DNA from: JBEINZ01 sp040377825 | GTDB lineage: Bacteria > Pseudomonadota > Alphaproteobacteria > Rhizobiales > Ancalomicrobiaceae | NCBI GenBank assembly: GCA_040377825.1 | Contig: JBEINZ010000167.1 | Coordinates: 1 to 7,174, forward strand | Direction: 5' to 3' | Length of the DNA stretch: 7,174 nucleotides | In this document: positions 1 to 6,201 of the stretch, piece after piece | Layout of the letters: each line of letters begins with the position of its first letter | How positions within the stretch are numbered: position 1 is the first letter of the stretch | Position numbers and translations under genes: made by a program | Notes under the pieces: model-generated | Told to the model about the DNA's origin: nothing | What the model saw: only the letters and a program-made list of their open reading frames with translations | Databases searched by the model: none

Positions 1-368
1 GAAATATGAACCAAGGTGCCAAACCCGGCCGACGAAGTTGCATCCGCGACCATGCGCGCGACTTCGGCCTGCACCGCGGCGAAGCTTTGCGACCTGCCCT
101 CGGCGAGGATCCCCACGAGATTGACCACGGCGTCGGACCCGTTGATCGCACGCTCCACCGACCAGCGATAATCCGGCCGGAGATTGGCTTGCACCGCCAT
201 GATCTGCCCGACAGCACCGTAGGGCTGAAGGTGTCCGGCGAGATCGGGCCGCCGAACCGCCGCGCGCACCCGATAGCCGCGCTTGGCAAGCGCGCGCACC
301 ACATAGCGGCCGACGAAACCGGACCCGCCGAAAACCGTGACCAACTTGCCGTTCAAGGGTGCGTTCAT
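1..368 (-). CDS. NDUFA9-like NAD(P)-binding protein, N-terminal part (truncated by window edge)
   Basis: The reverse strand from ATG at 368-366 stays open to the window edge, giving 122 complete codons. The N-terminus (KLVTVFGGSGFVGRYVVRAL, from about residue 8) is a Rossmann dinucleotide-binding loop of the GxxGxxG type with glycines at 14, 15, 17 and 20. It is followed by RVRAAVRRPDLAGHLQP and, at about 81-89, VVNLVGILA, a pattern typical of the atypical short-chain dehydrogenase family called complex I NDUFA9 subunit-like in alphaproteobacteria. The mitochondrial homologue is an accessory subunit of NADH:ubiquinone oxidoreductase with a bound nucleotide. The bacterial protein is annotated by homology, and whether it belongs to complex I here is inference. 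A purine-rich GAAGGGAA stretch lies upstream of the ATG as a likely ribosome binding site. The C-terminal part lies outside the window. A generic NAD-dependent epimerase is the alternative. Confidence 0.85.
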   Translation of the reverse strand, partial: MNAPLNGKLVTVFGGSGFVGRYVVRALAKRGYRVRAAVRRPDLAGHLQPYGAVGQIMAVQANLRPDYRWSVERAINGSDAVVNLVGILAEGRSQSFAAVQAEVARMVADATSSAGFGTLVHI

Positions 369-815
369 GCGCGAGGTTCCCTTCGAAGATACGATGCCGA
401 AGCGGGCTATGGACGTCGAGAGCGGCGATCGGCGCTTCTCAATTAGATCACGCGCGAGCGTCGCGCAGGTTCATACCGGCTTGCAACAACGCTGTGAAGG
501 GATCGCAAGGGAACGCGGGGCGCGAAACCACCCCAACGGAACGAGCCTTCACCAGCGACGGTTCCCGGCCATGGCCGTGTTGGGGATTGGGGACTCTTGC
601 GTCCGTCCCATCACATGCACATTTCGTTTTAAGCAATAGGTCGATTTGCACAACAAACCGCACTCGATCGAAGGGTAAACCTTTCCGAGTCCACCTCCCG
701 ATCTCGCACCCGTCCATTGCTCCGTCTTGTCGCCGCTCGATACCCGTCCAACACCAAACCCAAGCCCATCTGGCGATTGACAATCCCATCTCAAGCCCCT
801 AAACGTCCCCGCGTT
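369..815. other. Intergenic region between the NDUFA9-like gene and tRNA-Leu
   Basis: These 447 nt separate a leftward gene from a rightward tRNA, so they should hold two divergent promoters. Open frames on either strand are short, rich in Arg, Ser and Cys, and lack a convincing ribosome binding site or any recognisable motif, so I call no gene. Near the left end an imperfect hairpin (418-424 with 433-440, one bulged T) lies in what would be the leader of the NDUFA9-like gene. At the right end is a good promoter for the tRNA. No clear -35/-10 pair for the leftward gene was found. A weak possibility is TTGTTG followed 17 nt later by CTTAAA on the reverse strand around 625-656. Confidence 0.6.
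777..805 (+). promoter_or_regulatory. Probable promoter of tRNA-Leu(CAG)
   Basis: A perfect TTGACA at 777-782 is followed after 17 nt by TAAACG (800-805), a poor but acceptable -10 in an alphaproteobacterial setting where the -35 TTGAC dominates. Initiation about 7 nt downstream would fall just before the mature tRNA 5' end at 816, as expected for a stable RNA gene with a short leader. The match is direct; promoter function is inferred. Confidence 0.5.
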
Positions 816-900
816 GCCCAGGTGGCGGAATTGGTAGACGCGCTGGTTTCAGGTACCAGTGGTGCAAGCCGTGAAGGTTCGAGTCCTTTCCTGGGCACCA
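816..900 (+). tRNA. tRNA-Leu, anticodon CAG
   Basis: An 85-nt class II tRNA is complete, including the encoded CCA (898-900). The acceptor stem GCCCAGG (816-822) pairs perfectly with CCTGGGC (890-896), with discriminator A897. The D-loop contains the usual GGTAGA. The anticodon stem CTGGT (843-847) pairs with ACCAG (855-859) around the loop TTCAGGT, placing CAG at 850-852, which reads leucine CUG codons. The long variable arm (860-872) forms GGT/GCC closed by a GCAA loop, as in Leu and Ser tRNAs. The T-arm GAAGG/CCTTT (one G-T pair) encloses TTCGAGT. It is transcribed toward iolG, which is on the opposite strand. No integrase or duplicated 3' end is visible nearby, so there is no sign that it serves as an attachment site here. 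Confidence 0.97.
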
Positions 901-962
901 TCTGTTTAGGTCGAAGTATGAAACGCTTCCTAGGGTCGCTCTCATGTTAAAGCGGCCGTAGA

Positions 963-979
963 TGATGTGCCTTACATCA
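963..979. terminator. Small hairpin between the convergent tRNA-Leu and iolG
   Basis: TGATGT (963-968) and ACATCA (974-979) form a perfect 6-bp stem with a 5-nt loop. It sits 9 nt beyond the iolG stop codon and 63 nt beyond the tRNA end, in the only gap between two convergent transcripts. It lacks a clear T run on either strand, so it is at best a weak bidirectional terminator or a 3'-end stabiliser. Confidence 0.3.
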
Positions 980-987
980 ACTCCCCC

Positions 988-1980
988 TCACCCCACCTCG
1001 ACCACCCGTCCCTCCCTGGCCGATTGTGTCGCGGCGTCGGCGATTAGGAGCGCCATGAGGCCGTCCTCGCCGGAGGGGTTCATGGCGGCGCCGGATTGCA
1101 GGGCGGCCACGAAGGCGGCGATTTCCGCGCGGTAGGCCTCGGTGTAGCGGGTCATGAAGAAGTTTTGCAGCGGGTCGCGGCGGTAGCCGTCGGCATTGGC
1201 GAGTTCCACGGTCGTTTCGCGGATGTTTTCCGCGCCGATCATGCCTTTCGAACCGTGCACCTCGATACGCTGATCGTAGCCGTAGATGGCGCGGCGTGAA
1301 TTGGAGATCTGGGCGATTTTCCCCGACTTCGTGGTGAGTACGATCGACGCGCTGTCGAAATCGCCGGCCTTGCCGATCGCCGGATCGACCAAAACGGAAG
1401 CCGCCGCGTAGACCGTCGTCGGCTCCTCACCGAGCAGGAAGCGCGCCATGTCGAAATCGTGGATCGTCATATCGCGAAAAATACCGCCGGAGCGGGCGAT
1501 ATAGTCGACCGGCGGCGGACCGGGATCGCGAGACGTAATCGACACCATTTCCACCGCGCCGATGGCGCCGGCATCAATGCGGGCGCGCACCGCGCGGAAA
1601 TTCGGGTCGAAGCGGCGGTTGAAGCCAACCATCAATGCGGCCTTCGTCTCCTCCACGACGCCAAGGCAATGGCGCACGCGGGCGACGTCCAAGTCGATCG
1701 GCTTCTCGCAGAAGATCGCCTTGCCGGCGCGCGCCGCCTGCTCGATCATTCCAGCGTGAAGGTCGGTCGGCGTGGTGATGAGGACGGCGTCGATATCGGC
1801 CGCGTTCATGATCGCGTCGACGTCGCGCACATCGGCGCCCCAGTTTTCGGCAAGCGCGGTGGCGGCGGCCGACATCGCGTCGGCTACAGCGACCAACCGC
1901 GCGCCCGGTGTCGCGGCAATCGCGCTCGCATGCACCTTCCCAATACGCCCAGCGCCCAACAGTCCAAACCGCAGCGTCAT
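988..1980 (-). CDS. iolG: myo-inositol 2-dehydrogenase
   Basis: This 330-residue protein oxidises myo-inositol to 2-keto-myo-inositol (scyllo-inosose) with NAD+, the first step of inositol catabolism in the cytoplasm. Its N-terminal Rossmann domain starts with FGLLGAGRIGKVHA (residues 5-18). The conserved EKP of the Gfo/Idh/MocA family is at 92-94. The C-terminal domain has SGGIFRDMTIHDFDMARFLL (164-183). By analogy with Bacillus subtilis IolG, K93, D170 and H174 form the catalytic Lys-Asp-His set. Length is normal for the family (about 330-340). The ATG at 1980 is preceded by GGGAGG at a good distance. The gene is divergent from iolR and iolCB, and the spacer carries a putative IolR operator. 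Related sugar or scyllo-inositol dehydrogenases of this family are the alternative, but the iol neighbours and the IolG-like motif spacing favour inositol 2-dehydrogenase. In rhizobia the gene is also called idhA. Confidence 0.93.
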   Translation of the reverse strand: MTLRFGLLGAGRIGKVHASAIAATPGARLVAVADAMSAAATALAENWGADVRDVDAIMNAADIDAVLITTPTDLHAGMIEQAARAGKAIFCEKPIDLDVARVRHCLGVVEETKAALMVGFNRRFDPNFRAVRARIDAGAIGAVEMVSITSRDPGPPPVDYIARSGGIFRDMTIHDFDMARFLLGEEPTTVYAAASVLVDPAIGKAGDFDSASIVLTTKSGKIAQISNSRRAIYGYDQRIEVHGSKGMIGAENIRETTVELANADGYRRDPLQNFFMTRYTEAYRAEIAAFVAALQSGAAMNPSGEDGLMALLIADAATQSAREGRVVEVG

Positions 1981-2111
1981 GTCTCGCCTCCCGGCGTCAA
2001 GAGCTAGGCCCCATCGGTCCTTCGATCGGATTGGGGACGCAATGGGTTATCCGAAAGTCGGCGGCGACGCCCAAATTACGGACTCAACGATCGATCAAAT
2101 CTGCAACAGGC

Positions 2112-2123
2112 CAAAACGGTTTG
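2112..2123. promoter_or_regulatory. Possible LacI-type operator in the iolG-iolR spacer
   Basis: CAAAACGGTTTG is a near-palindrome with five of six base pairs and the central pattern AANCGNTT seen in many LacI/GalR-family operators. It lies 131-143 nt upstream of the iolG start. No LacI-family gene is in the window, and such short AT/CG palindromes can arise by chance, so this is a weak call. Confidence 0.2.
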
Positions 2124-2177
2124 CACGCTCAAGGTGCGAAAATGCGCCGCAAGCATGACGTCGAGCTTGATCGAGGC

Positions 2178-2193
2178 TTGAATGCATATTCTA
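2178..2193. promoter_or_regulatory. Putative IolR operator 1 (iolG-iolR divergent spacer)
   Basis: TTGAA-TGCATA-TTCTA is an inverted repeat with 5-bp arms spaced by 6 nt; four of the five arm pairs match. It has the same architecture as the site at 3140-3155 and resembles the GGAA-N6-TTCC recognition motif that I recall being proposed for the Sinorhizobium meliloti inositol repressor IolR. It lies 56 nt before the iolR start and overlaps a possible leftward -10 for iolG, so a single bound repressor could shut off both divergent genes. Binding is inferred. Confidence 0.5.
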
Positions 2194-2212
2194 AGGTTAA
2201 TCATCGCGTCAA
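2184..2212 (-). promoter_or_regulatory. Possible iolG promoter overlapping operator 1
   Basis: On the reverse strand TTGACG (2212-2207) is followed after 17 nt by ATATGC (2189-2184). The -35 is good and the -10 poor. It would give a leader of roughly 200 nt before iolG, which is long. The main support is that the -10 falls inside putative IolR operator 1. A promoter closer to iolG was not recognised. Confidence 0.25.
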
Positions 2213-2236
2213 GCACGCGCAACGGCCGGATTCGGT

Positions 2237-2242
2237 AGGTGA
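2237..2242 (+). promoter_or_regulatory. Ribosome binding site deciding the iolR start
   Basis: AGGTGA (2237-2242) precedes three consecutive potential start codons, TTG (2246), ATG (2249) and ATG (2252). The spacings are 3, 6 and 9 nt. The first ATG at 2249 has the best spacing and a stronger start codon than TTG, so 2249 is chosen. Confidence 0.55.
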
Positions 2243-2248
2243 AATTTG

Positions 2249-3142
2249 ATGATGATCGGCTCCGACCAAGCTCAACCTCTGGATGAAGAATCGCCTGGAT
2301 ATGGCGTGCTAGAGGTCAAGGCTCCCGCCGATTTCAAGGCCTTGCGGGAGCATTTGGCCACCGGAAAGGTGAGGCTGCCGCGTAAGCTGACCCAGGTTGC
2401 GACGTATTTCCTGGCCCATCCCGACGAAATTGCCTTCGGTACGGCGGCGACAATCGCGATGCATGCCGAGGTACAACCTTCCACGCTTGTGCGATTTGCT
2501 CAAACACTCGGCTATAGCGGCTTCTCCGAGCTACAGGGCATCTTTCGCGAGCGGCTGAAGGAGCGGCCTCCGACTTACGAAGACCGGCTCAATGCCCTAC
2601 GCGCCCATACCGAACCGGCATCGCGCACCGAAATTCTGTTTCGTGGCTTTTGTGACGCTGCCGAGCGGTCAATAACGCGCCTGCGTGAAAACATTGATCC
2701 ACGGGCGATCGGCGCCGCTGCCCGACAGTTGGCGGCGGCCGACACGATCTACCTGATCGCGCGCCGCCGTTCCTACACCGTGACGACCTACCTGTCCTAC
2801 GCCTTCGGCAAGCTTGGCGTGAAGCACGTGCTGCTCGGATCCTCGGCCGGCAGCGATCAAGAGACCCTGGCCTTCGCGACCGAGCGCGATGCCGCAATCG
2901 CGATCGGTTTCACGCCCTACGCGGCCGAAACTCTTGCCCATGCGCGGCAAATCGCCGAGCGAGGCGCGCCGCTCATTGTGATCACCGATAGTCCGTTCAG
3001 CCCCCTTGTCGCGGAAGCGTTGATTTGGTTCGAAGCCGCCGAGGCGGACTACGAAGGCTTCCGCTCCTTGTCCGCCACGATGGCCCTGGCAATGGCTCTC
3101 GCGGTCGCTGTGGCGGAGCTCAAACGCGATACCAACGAATAG
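2249..3142 (+). CDS. iolR: RpiR-family transcriptional regulator, probable inositol catabolism repressor
   Basis: This 297-residue cytoplasmic DNA-binding protein has the RpiR architecture. Residues of about 35-105 form an N-terminal helix-turn-helix (HTH_6) domain, including the diagnostic STLVRFAQTLGYSGFSELQ near 78-96. A sugar-isomerase (SIS) ligand domain follows at about 150-285, with IYLIARRRSYTVTTYLSYAF and PLIVITDSPFSPL as its typical segments. SIS domains of this family sense phosphosugars or pathway intermediates. In S. meliloti the inositol regulator IolR is of this family and represses idhA and iolC transcription. The position between iolG and iolCB, together with matching inverted repeats at 2178-2193 and 3140-3155, supports the same role. 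About 34 residues precede the helix-turn-helix, a slightly long acidic N-terminus. A TTG at 2246 would add one residue. A regulator of another sugar pathway is possible but less likely in this context. Confidence 0.85.
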   Translation: MMIGSDQAQPLDEESPGYGVLEVKAPADFKALREHLATGKVRLPRKLTQVATYFLAHPDEIAFGTAATIAMHAEVQPSTLVRFAQTLGYSGFSELQGIFRERLKERPPTYEDRLNALRAHTEPASRTEILFRGFCDAAERSITRLRENIDPRAIGAAARQLAAADTIYLIARRRSYTVTTYLSYAFGKLGVKHVLLGSSAGSDQETLAFATERDAAIAIGFTPYAAETLAHARQIAERGAPLIVITDSPFSPLVAEALIWFEAAEADYEGFRSLSATMALAMALAVAVAELKRDTNE

Positions 3143-3155
3143 AATTTGCGTTCCA
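3140..3155. promoter_or_regulatory. Putative IolR operator 2 (upstream of iolC)
   Basis: TAGAA-TTTGCG-TTCCA is an inverted repeat with four of five matching arm pairs and a 6-nt spacer; it fits AGAA-N6-TTCC, one base off GGAA-N6-TTCC. It starts at the TAG stop codon of iolR and overlaps the proposed -35 of the iolC promoter, a classic repressor position. Together with operator 1 it defines the shared pattern TNGAA-N6-TTCNA. Confidence 0.55.
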
Positions 3156-3175
3156 TTTTTACCTCGCTATAGAAT
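3146..3175 (+). promoter_or_regulatory. Probable iolC promoter
   Basis: TAGAAT (3170-3175) matches the -10 consensus TATAAT in five of six positions. TTGCGT (3146-3151) lies 18 nt upstream as a weak -35. Transcription would begin near 3182, leaving a leader of about 65 nt. A second TAGAATG copy at 3184-3190 is 14 nt downstream of the first. The 104-nt gap after iolR and this element suggest that iolCB has its own promoter rather than depending only on read-through from iolR. Confidence 0.4.
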
Positions 3176-3246
3176 GTGTCCGGTAGAATGCTTATGCGGG
3201 CCTCTCCAATAGAGCTCCATGTGCGTAGCACTCGACGGAGGCCAGC

Positions 3247-5172
3247 ATGGGCCATACTCTCGATTTGGTCACGATCGGCCGCGCTTCGGTCGATCTCTAT
3301 GGTCAGCAGATCGGCTCGCGGCTTGAAGACATCGCTGGTTTTGCGAAGTCGGTCGGCGGTTGTCCTGCCAATATCGCAATCGGCACCGCGCGGCTGGGAT
3401 TAAAGCCGGCGCTTATCACGCGCGTCGGCGCAGAACCCATGGGAACCTTCATCCGCGAGCAGCTCGTCCGCGAGGGCGTGGCAACCTCGGGTGTCAAGAC
3501 CGATCCAGACCGTCTGACGGCTTTGGTTTTGCTCGCGGTCGAGGACGAAGGCGTTTCGCCGATGATCTTCTACCGCGCCGACTGCGCGGACATGGCGCTC
3601 GACGAAAACGATATCGACGCGGATCTGATCGCGTCCGCGCGGGCGGTCGTTGTCACCGGCACGCATTTTTCCCGGCCGAACGCAGCAAACGCACAACGAA
3701 AGGCCATCGGCATTGCCAAGGCCGCCGGCGGCAAGGTCGTCTTCGACATCGATTACCGGCCGAACCTTTGGGGCCTGGCAGGTCACGCCGCCGGTTTCGA
3801 ACGCTACGTAAAGTCAGAAGCCGTCACGGCGGAAATGCGTAAGGTGCTTGCCGACTGTGACCTCATCGTCGGCACCGAAGAAGAAATCATGGTTGCGGCG
3901 GGCGCAGACAGCGTTCACGAGGCGCTTCGCGCCATCCGTATTGTATCGGCCGCGCCCATCGTGTTGAAGCGTGGTGCCATGGGCTGCATCGTCTATGCCG
4001 GAGCGATCGGTCCGGATCTCGAAGACGGTATTGTCGGGCGCGGGTTTCCTATTGAAGTTTACAACGTTCTCGGCGCCGGCGACGCCTTCATGGCCGGCTT
4101 CCTGAGCGGCTGGCTAGAGGGCGCGCCGCTCGCCGCCTGCGCAACCCGGGCGAACGCCTGCGGCGCCTTTGCGGTCTCTCGATTACTGTGCTCGCCGGAA
4201 TATCCAAGCCGCGCCGAACTCGATCATTTCCTAAAGCATGGCAGCCGGTACCGCGCGCTGCGCAAGGATCCAGTGCTTGCCCATATCCACCGCGCCACCA
4301 CACGGCGAGACCCCACGCGGACGCTGATGGCTCTTGCGATCGATCACCGCGCGCAACTCGAGGCGATTGCCGATCGATATGGCGCGGCCCGAGAAAAGAT
4401 CCAGGATTTCAAGGTTCTGGCCGTTGAGGCTGCCGCTCGCGTCGCCGCCCGAGCCGCCGACGGCGGCGCAAGCTTTGGGACCTTGCTCGATTCGACCTAC
4501 GGGCAGAAGGCACTGTATCTGGCCGGGAAACATGGATTCTGGGTCGCTCGGCCGGTTGAAAAACCTGGCTCACGGCCCCTCGAGTTCGATGGGATCGCGG
4601 ATATCGGCGGCCATCTCGTCGAGTGGCCGGTCGGACATGTCGTAAAGTGCCTCTGCTTCTACCGGACAGACGATCCACCGGAGTTGAGGGTACGCCAAGA
4701 TCGCGAACTCCTGCGCGTCGAAGACGCTGCCAAAACGGTCGGCCGCGAGCTTTTGGTGGAGATCATCGCCGGAAAGCACGGGCCGGTCGACGAGGCGACC
4801 GTGGCGGATGTGCTCGAGCATCTCTACCACATCGGGCTGAAGCCCGATTGGTGGAAACTCGAGCCGCAGGCGGAGGGCGCCGCCTGGGGCCGCATTGCCG
4901 AAGTGATCGATCGCAATGATCCATACTGCCGAGGCATTGTCATGCTCGGCCTGGAGGCGGCAGAGCACGTGTTGATCGAAGCATTCCGTGCCGCTGCGGC
5001 AACTCCACTGGTCAAGGGCTTCGCGATCGGACGGACAATTTTCGCGTTGGCGGCGGAAGGCTGGTTCGCTGGAACCATGGACGACGATGCGGCAGTCTCG
5101 GACATGGCGCGGCGGTTTGAGTCTTTGACCGACGCGTGGCGCGCGGCGGTCGCCGGCGCGACGGCTGAATGA
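3247..5172 (+). CDS. iolC: Bifunctional 5-dehydro-2-deoxygluconokinase / DUF2090 aldolase-like protein
   Basis: This 641-residue protein joins two modules. Residues 1 to about 335 are a PfkB-family kinase: the N-terminal signature VGGCPANIAIGTARLG (37-52) binds the sugar, and NVLGAGDAFMAGFLSGW (273-289) carries the anion hole and catalytic base D279. This is the IolC enzyme that phosphorylates 2-deoxy-5-keto-gluconate with ATP. Residues of about 355-635 are a DUF2090 domain (LMALAIDHRAQLEAI, LLDSTYGQKALYLAGKHGFW, VEWPVGHVVKCLCFYRTDD, LKPDWWKLEP). It is related to LacD-type class I aldolases and annotated as 5-dehydro-2-deoxyphosphogluconate aldolase, giving dihydroxyacetone phosphate and malonate semialdehyde. 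K467 in VKCLCFY is a candidate Schiff-base lysine by analogy (inference). Stand-alone IolC is about 330 residues, so the fusion doubles it; this fusion is known in proteobacteria. GGAGG (3237-3241) lies 5 nt before the ATG. iolB follows after 86 nt. Confidence 0.92.
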   Translation: MGHTLDLVTIGRASVDLYGQQIGSRLEDIAGFAKSVGGCPANIAIGTARLGLKPALITRVGAEPMGTFIREQLVREGVATSGVKTDPDRLTALVLLAVEDEGVSPMIFYRADCADMALDENDIDADLIASARAVVVTGTHFSRPNAANAQRKAIGIAKAAGGKVVFDIDYRPNLWGLAGHAAGFERYVKSEAVTAEMRKVLADCDLIVGTEEEIMVAAGADSVHEALRAIRIVSAAPIVLKRGAMGCIVYAGAIGPDLEDGIVGRGFPIEVYNVLGAGDAFMAGFLSGWLEGAPLAACATRANACGAFAVSRLLCSPEYPSRAELDHFLKHGSRYRALRKDPVLAHIHRATTRRDPTRTLMALAIDHRAQLEAIADRYGAAREKIQDFKVLAVEAAARVAARAADGGASFGTLLDSTYGQKALYLAGKHGFWVARPVEKPGSRPLEFDGIADIGGHLVEWPVGHVVKCLCFYRTDDPPELRVRQDRELLRVEDAAKTVGRELLVEIIAGKHGPVDEATVADVLEHLYHIGLKPDWWKLEPQAEGAAWGRIAEVIDRNDPYCRGIVMLGLEAAEHVLIEAFRAAAATPLVKGFAIGRTIFALAAEGWFAGTMDDDAAVSDMARRFESLTDAWRAAVAGATAE

Positions 5173-5215
5173 GCCGGCGCGGAAACGAGGGGTTTTAAGT
5201 GCGTGCCATTTGATC

Positions 5216-5229
5216 GCCGCAATCGCGGC
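5216..5229 (+). other. Small hairpin in the iolC-iolB gap
   Basis: GCCGC (5216-5220) and GCGGC (5225-5229) form a perfect 5-bp GC stem with an AATC loop, between the iolC stop and the iolB ribosome binding site. There is no T run, so it is not a terminator by sequence. It could stabilise or process the iolCB message, or be incidental. Confidence 0.3.
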
Positions 5230-5258
5230 TGTGCAACACATCGCGGAGGGATCCCGTC

Positions 5259-6065
5259 ATGTCCAACCTGCTGATCAAGCCGTCCGGGCGGCATGGACGA
5301 ACGATCCACGTCACGCCGGAAACGGCAGGTTGGACCTATGTCGGTTTCGACATCATACAACTCGCGGCGGGCGAAGTGACCAGCGCGCAAACCGGGGACC
5401 GCGAGGTCTGCCTCGTTTTGATCGGCGGGAAGGCACGCATTGCGGCCGGCGACCTCAAGACCGGCCTCATTGGTGGGCGCATGTCCCCGTTCGAAGGCCT
5501 ACCATGGTCGGCTTACGTCCCAGCGGGCATAAGCTGGGAAGCTTTGGCCGAGACCGACGTGACGCTGGCGGTGTGTTCCGCGCCGGGCAAGATCGGGAGC
5601 CTACCGCCGCGCCTGATCGGTCCGGACGATGTCTCCCGCGAGACGCGCGGCAACGGCACGAATACACGGTACGTGACCAACATTCTTCCCGAAGGCGAAC
5701 CAGCCGATTCGCTTCTCGTCGTTGAAGTTGTCACGCCCGGAGGTAACACCTCGAGCTATCCGCCGCATAAACATGACCGGGACGCGCTGCCGCACGAATC
5801 GCTCCTGGAGGAAACGTACTATCATCGACTCAAGCCGCCTCAGGGCTTTGCGTTTCAGAGGGTCTACACCGACGATCGCGCGGTTGATGAGACGATGACC
5901 GTTGAAGACGGTGACGTTACGCTTGTCCCGCGCGGCTACCACCCGTGCTCGGCCATTCACGGCTATGATCTCTACTATCTCAACGTGATGGCGGGTCCGA
6001 AGCGGACCTGGAGATTCCATAACGCCGCCGAGCATGCCTGGCTTCTGAGCAAGCCTCATCGCTGA
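5259..6065 (+). CDS. iolB: 5-deoxy-glucuronate isomerase
   Basis: This 268-residue cytoplasmic enzyme converts 5-deoxy-D-glucuronate to 2-deoxy-5-keto-D-gluconate, the substrate of IolC encoded just upstream. It has the double-cupin layout of the KduI/IolB family. The C-terminal cupin shows SSYPPHKHD (166-173), LEETYYHR (183-190) and VPRGYHPC (223-230). H170, H172, the E184/E185 pair and H228 are the likely metal-ligand set. The central TRYVTNILPE (136-145) is also typical of IolB. Length matches the family (about 265-275). GGAGGG (5245-5250) is 8 nt before the ATG. Co-direction and the 86-nt gap fit an iolCB operon. In many rhizobia iolD and iolE lie between these two genes; here they do not. 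Confidence 0.95.
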   Translation: MSNLLIKPSGRHGRTIHVTPETAGWTYVGFDIIQLAAGEVTSAQTGDREVCLVLIGGKARIAAGDLKTGLIGGRMSPFEGLPWSAYVPAGISWEALAETDVTLAVCSAPGKIGSLPPRLIGPDDVSRETRGNGTNTRYVTNILPEGEPADSLLVVEVVTPGGNTSSYPPHKHDRDALPHESLLEETYYHRLKPPQGFAFQRVYTDDRAVDETMTVEDGDVTLVPRGYHPCSAIHGYDLYYLNVMAGPKRTWRFHNAAEHAWLLSKPHR

Positions 6066-6104
6066 CAGCCGCATCAATTTTGCTGCGCCACATCGAGAGA
6101 CCCG

Positions 6105-6130
6105 TCTGACCTAAAGTGACGATGGTCAGA
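6105..6130. repeat. Perfect 7-bp inverted repeat upstream of the ParA-like gene
   Basis: TCTGACC (6105-6111) and GGTCAGA (6124-6130) are exact inverted copies separated by 12 nt, in the 136-nt gap between iolB and the ParA-like gene. No T run follows, so it is unlikely to be an intrinsic terminator of iolCB. Spacing centre to centre is 19 nt, about two helical turns, which suits a dimeric regulator. No regulator is assigned. Confidence 0.4.
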
Positions 6131-6163
6131 ATCCATTTCATGCGTCATCATTCGCCGGCGCAG

Positions 6164-6189
6164 CGGATGCGGGTCGAGTTCCGGATGCG
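6164..6189 (+). repeat. Direct repeat of CGGATGCG before the ParA-like gene
   Basis: CGGATGCG occurs at 6164-6171 and 6182-6189 with an 18-nt period, immediately before the ribosome binding site AAGGA (6190-6194). An 8-mer pair in GC-rich DNA is easily produced by chance, so this is recorded only as local structure. Confidence 0.25.
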
Positions 6190-6201
6190 AAGGATAGTCC
6201 G

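Noticed and set aside
448..802. Overlapping open frames of up to about 147 residues on both strands between the NDUFA9-like gene and tRNA-Leu
   Set aside because: They overlap each other, have low-complexity Arg/Ser/Cys-rich products and no ribosome binding sites. GC-rich DNA has few stop codons, so such frames are expected.
816..900. tRNA-Leu as the attachment site of a genomic island carrying the iol genes
   Set aside because: No integrase, no repeated tRNA 3' end and no compositional change are visible. The iol genes look like native chromosome.
584..2038. An 11-mer, GGATTGGGGAC, present at 584-594 and again at 2028-2038
   Set aside because: A few 11-mer pairs are expected by chance in 7 kb, and the flanks do not extend the match.
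4570..5241. Long reverse-strand frame of 223 residues opposite the 3' half of iolC
   Set aside because: It is a shadow of the strongly coding plus-strand frame, which has clear DUF2090 features. The reverse product has no recognised motif.
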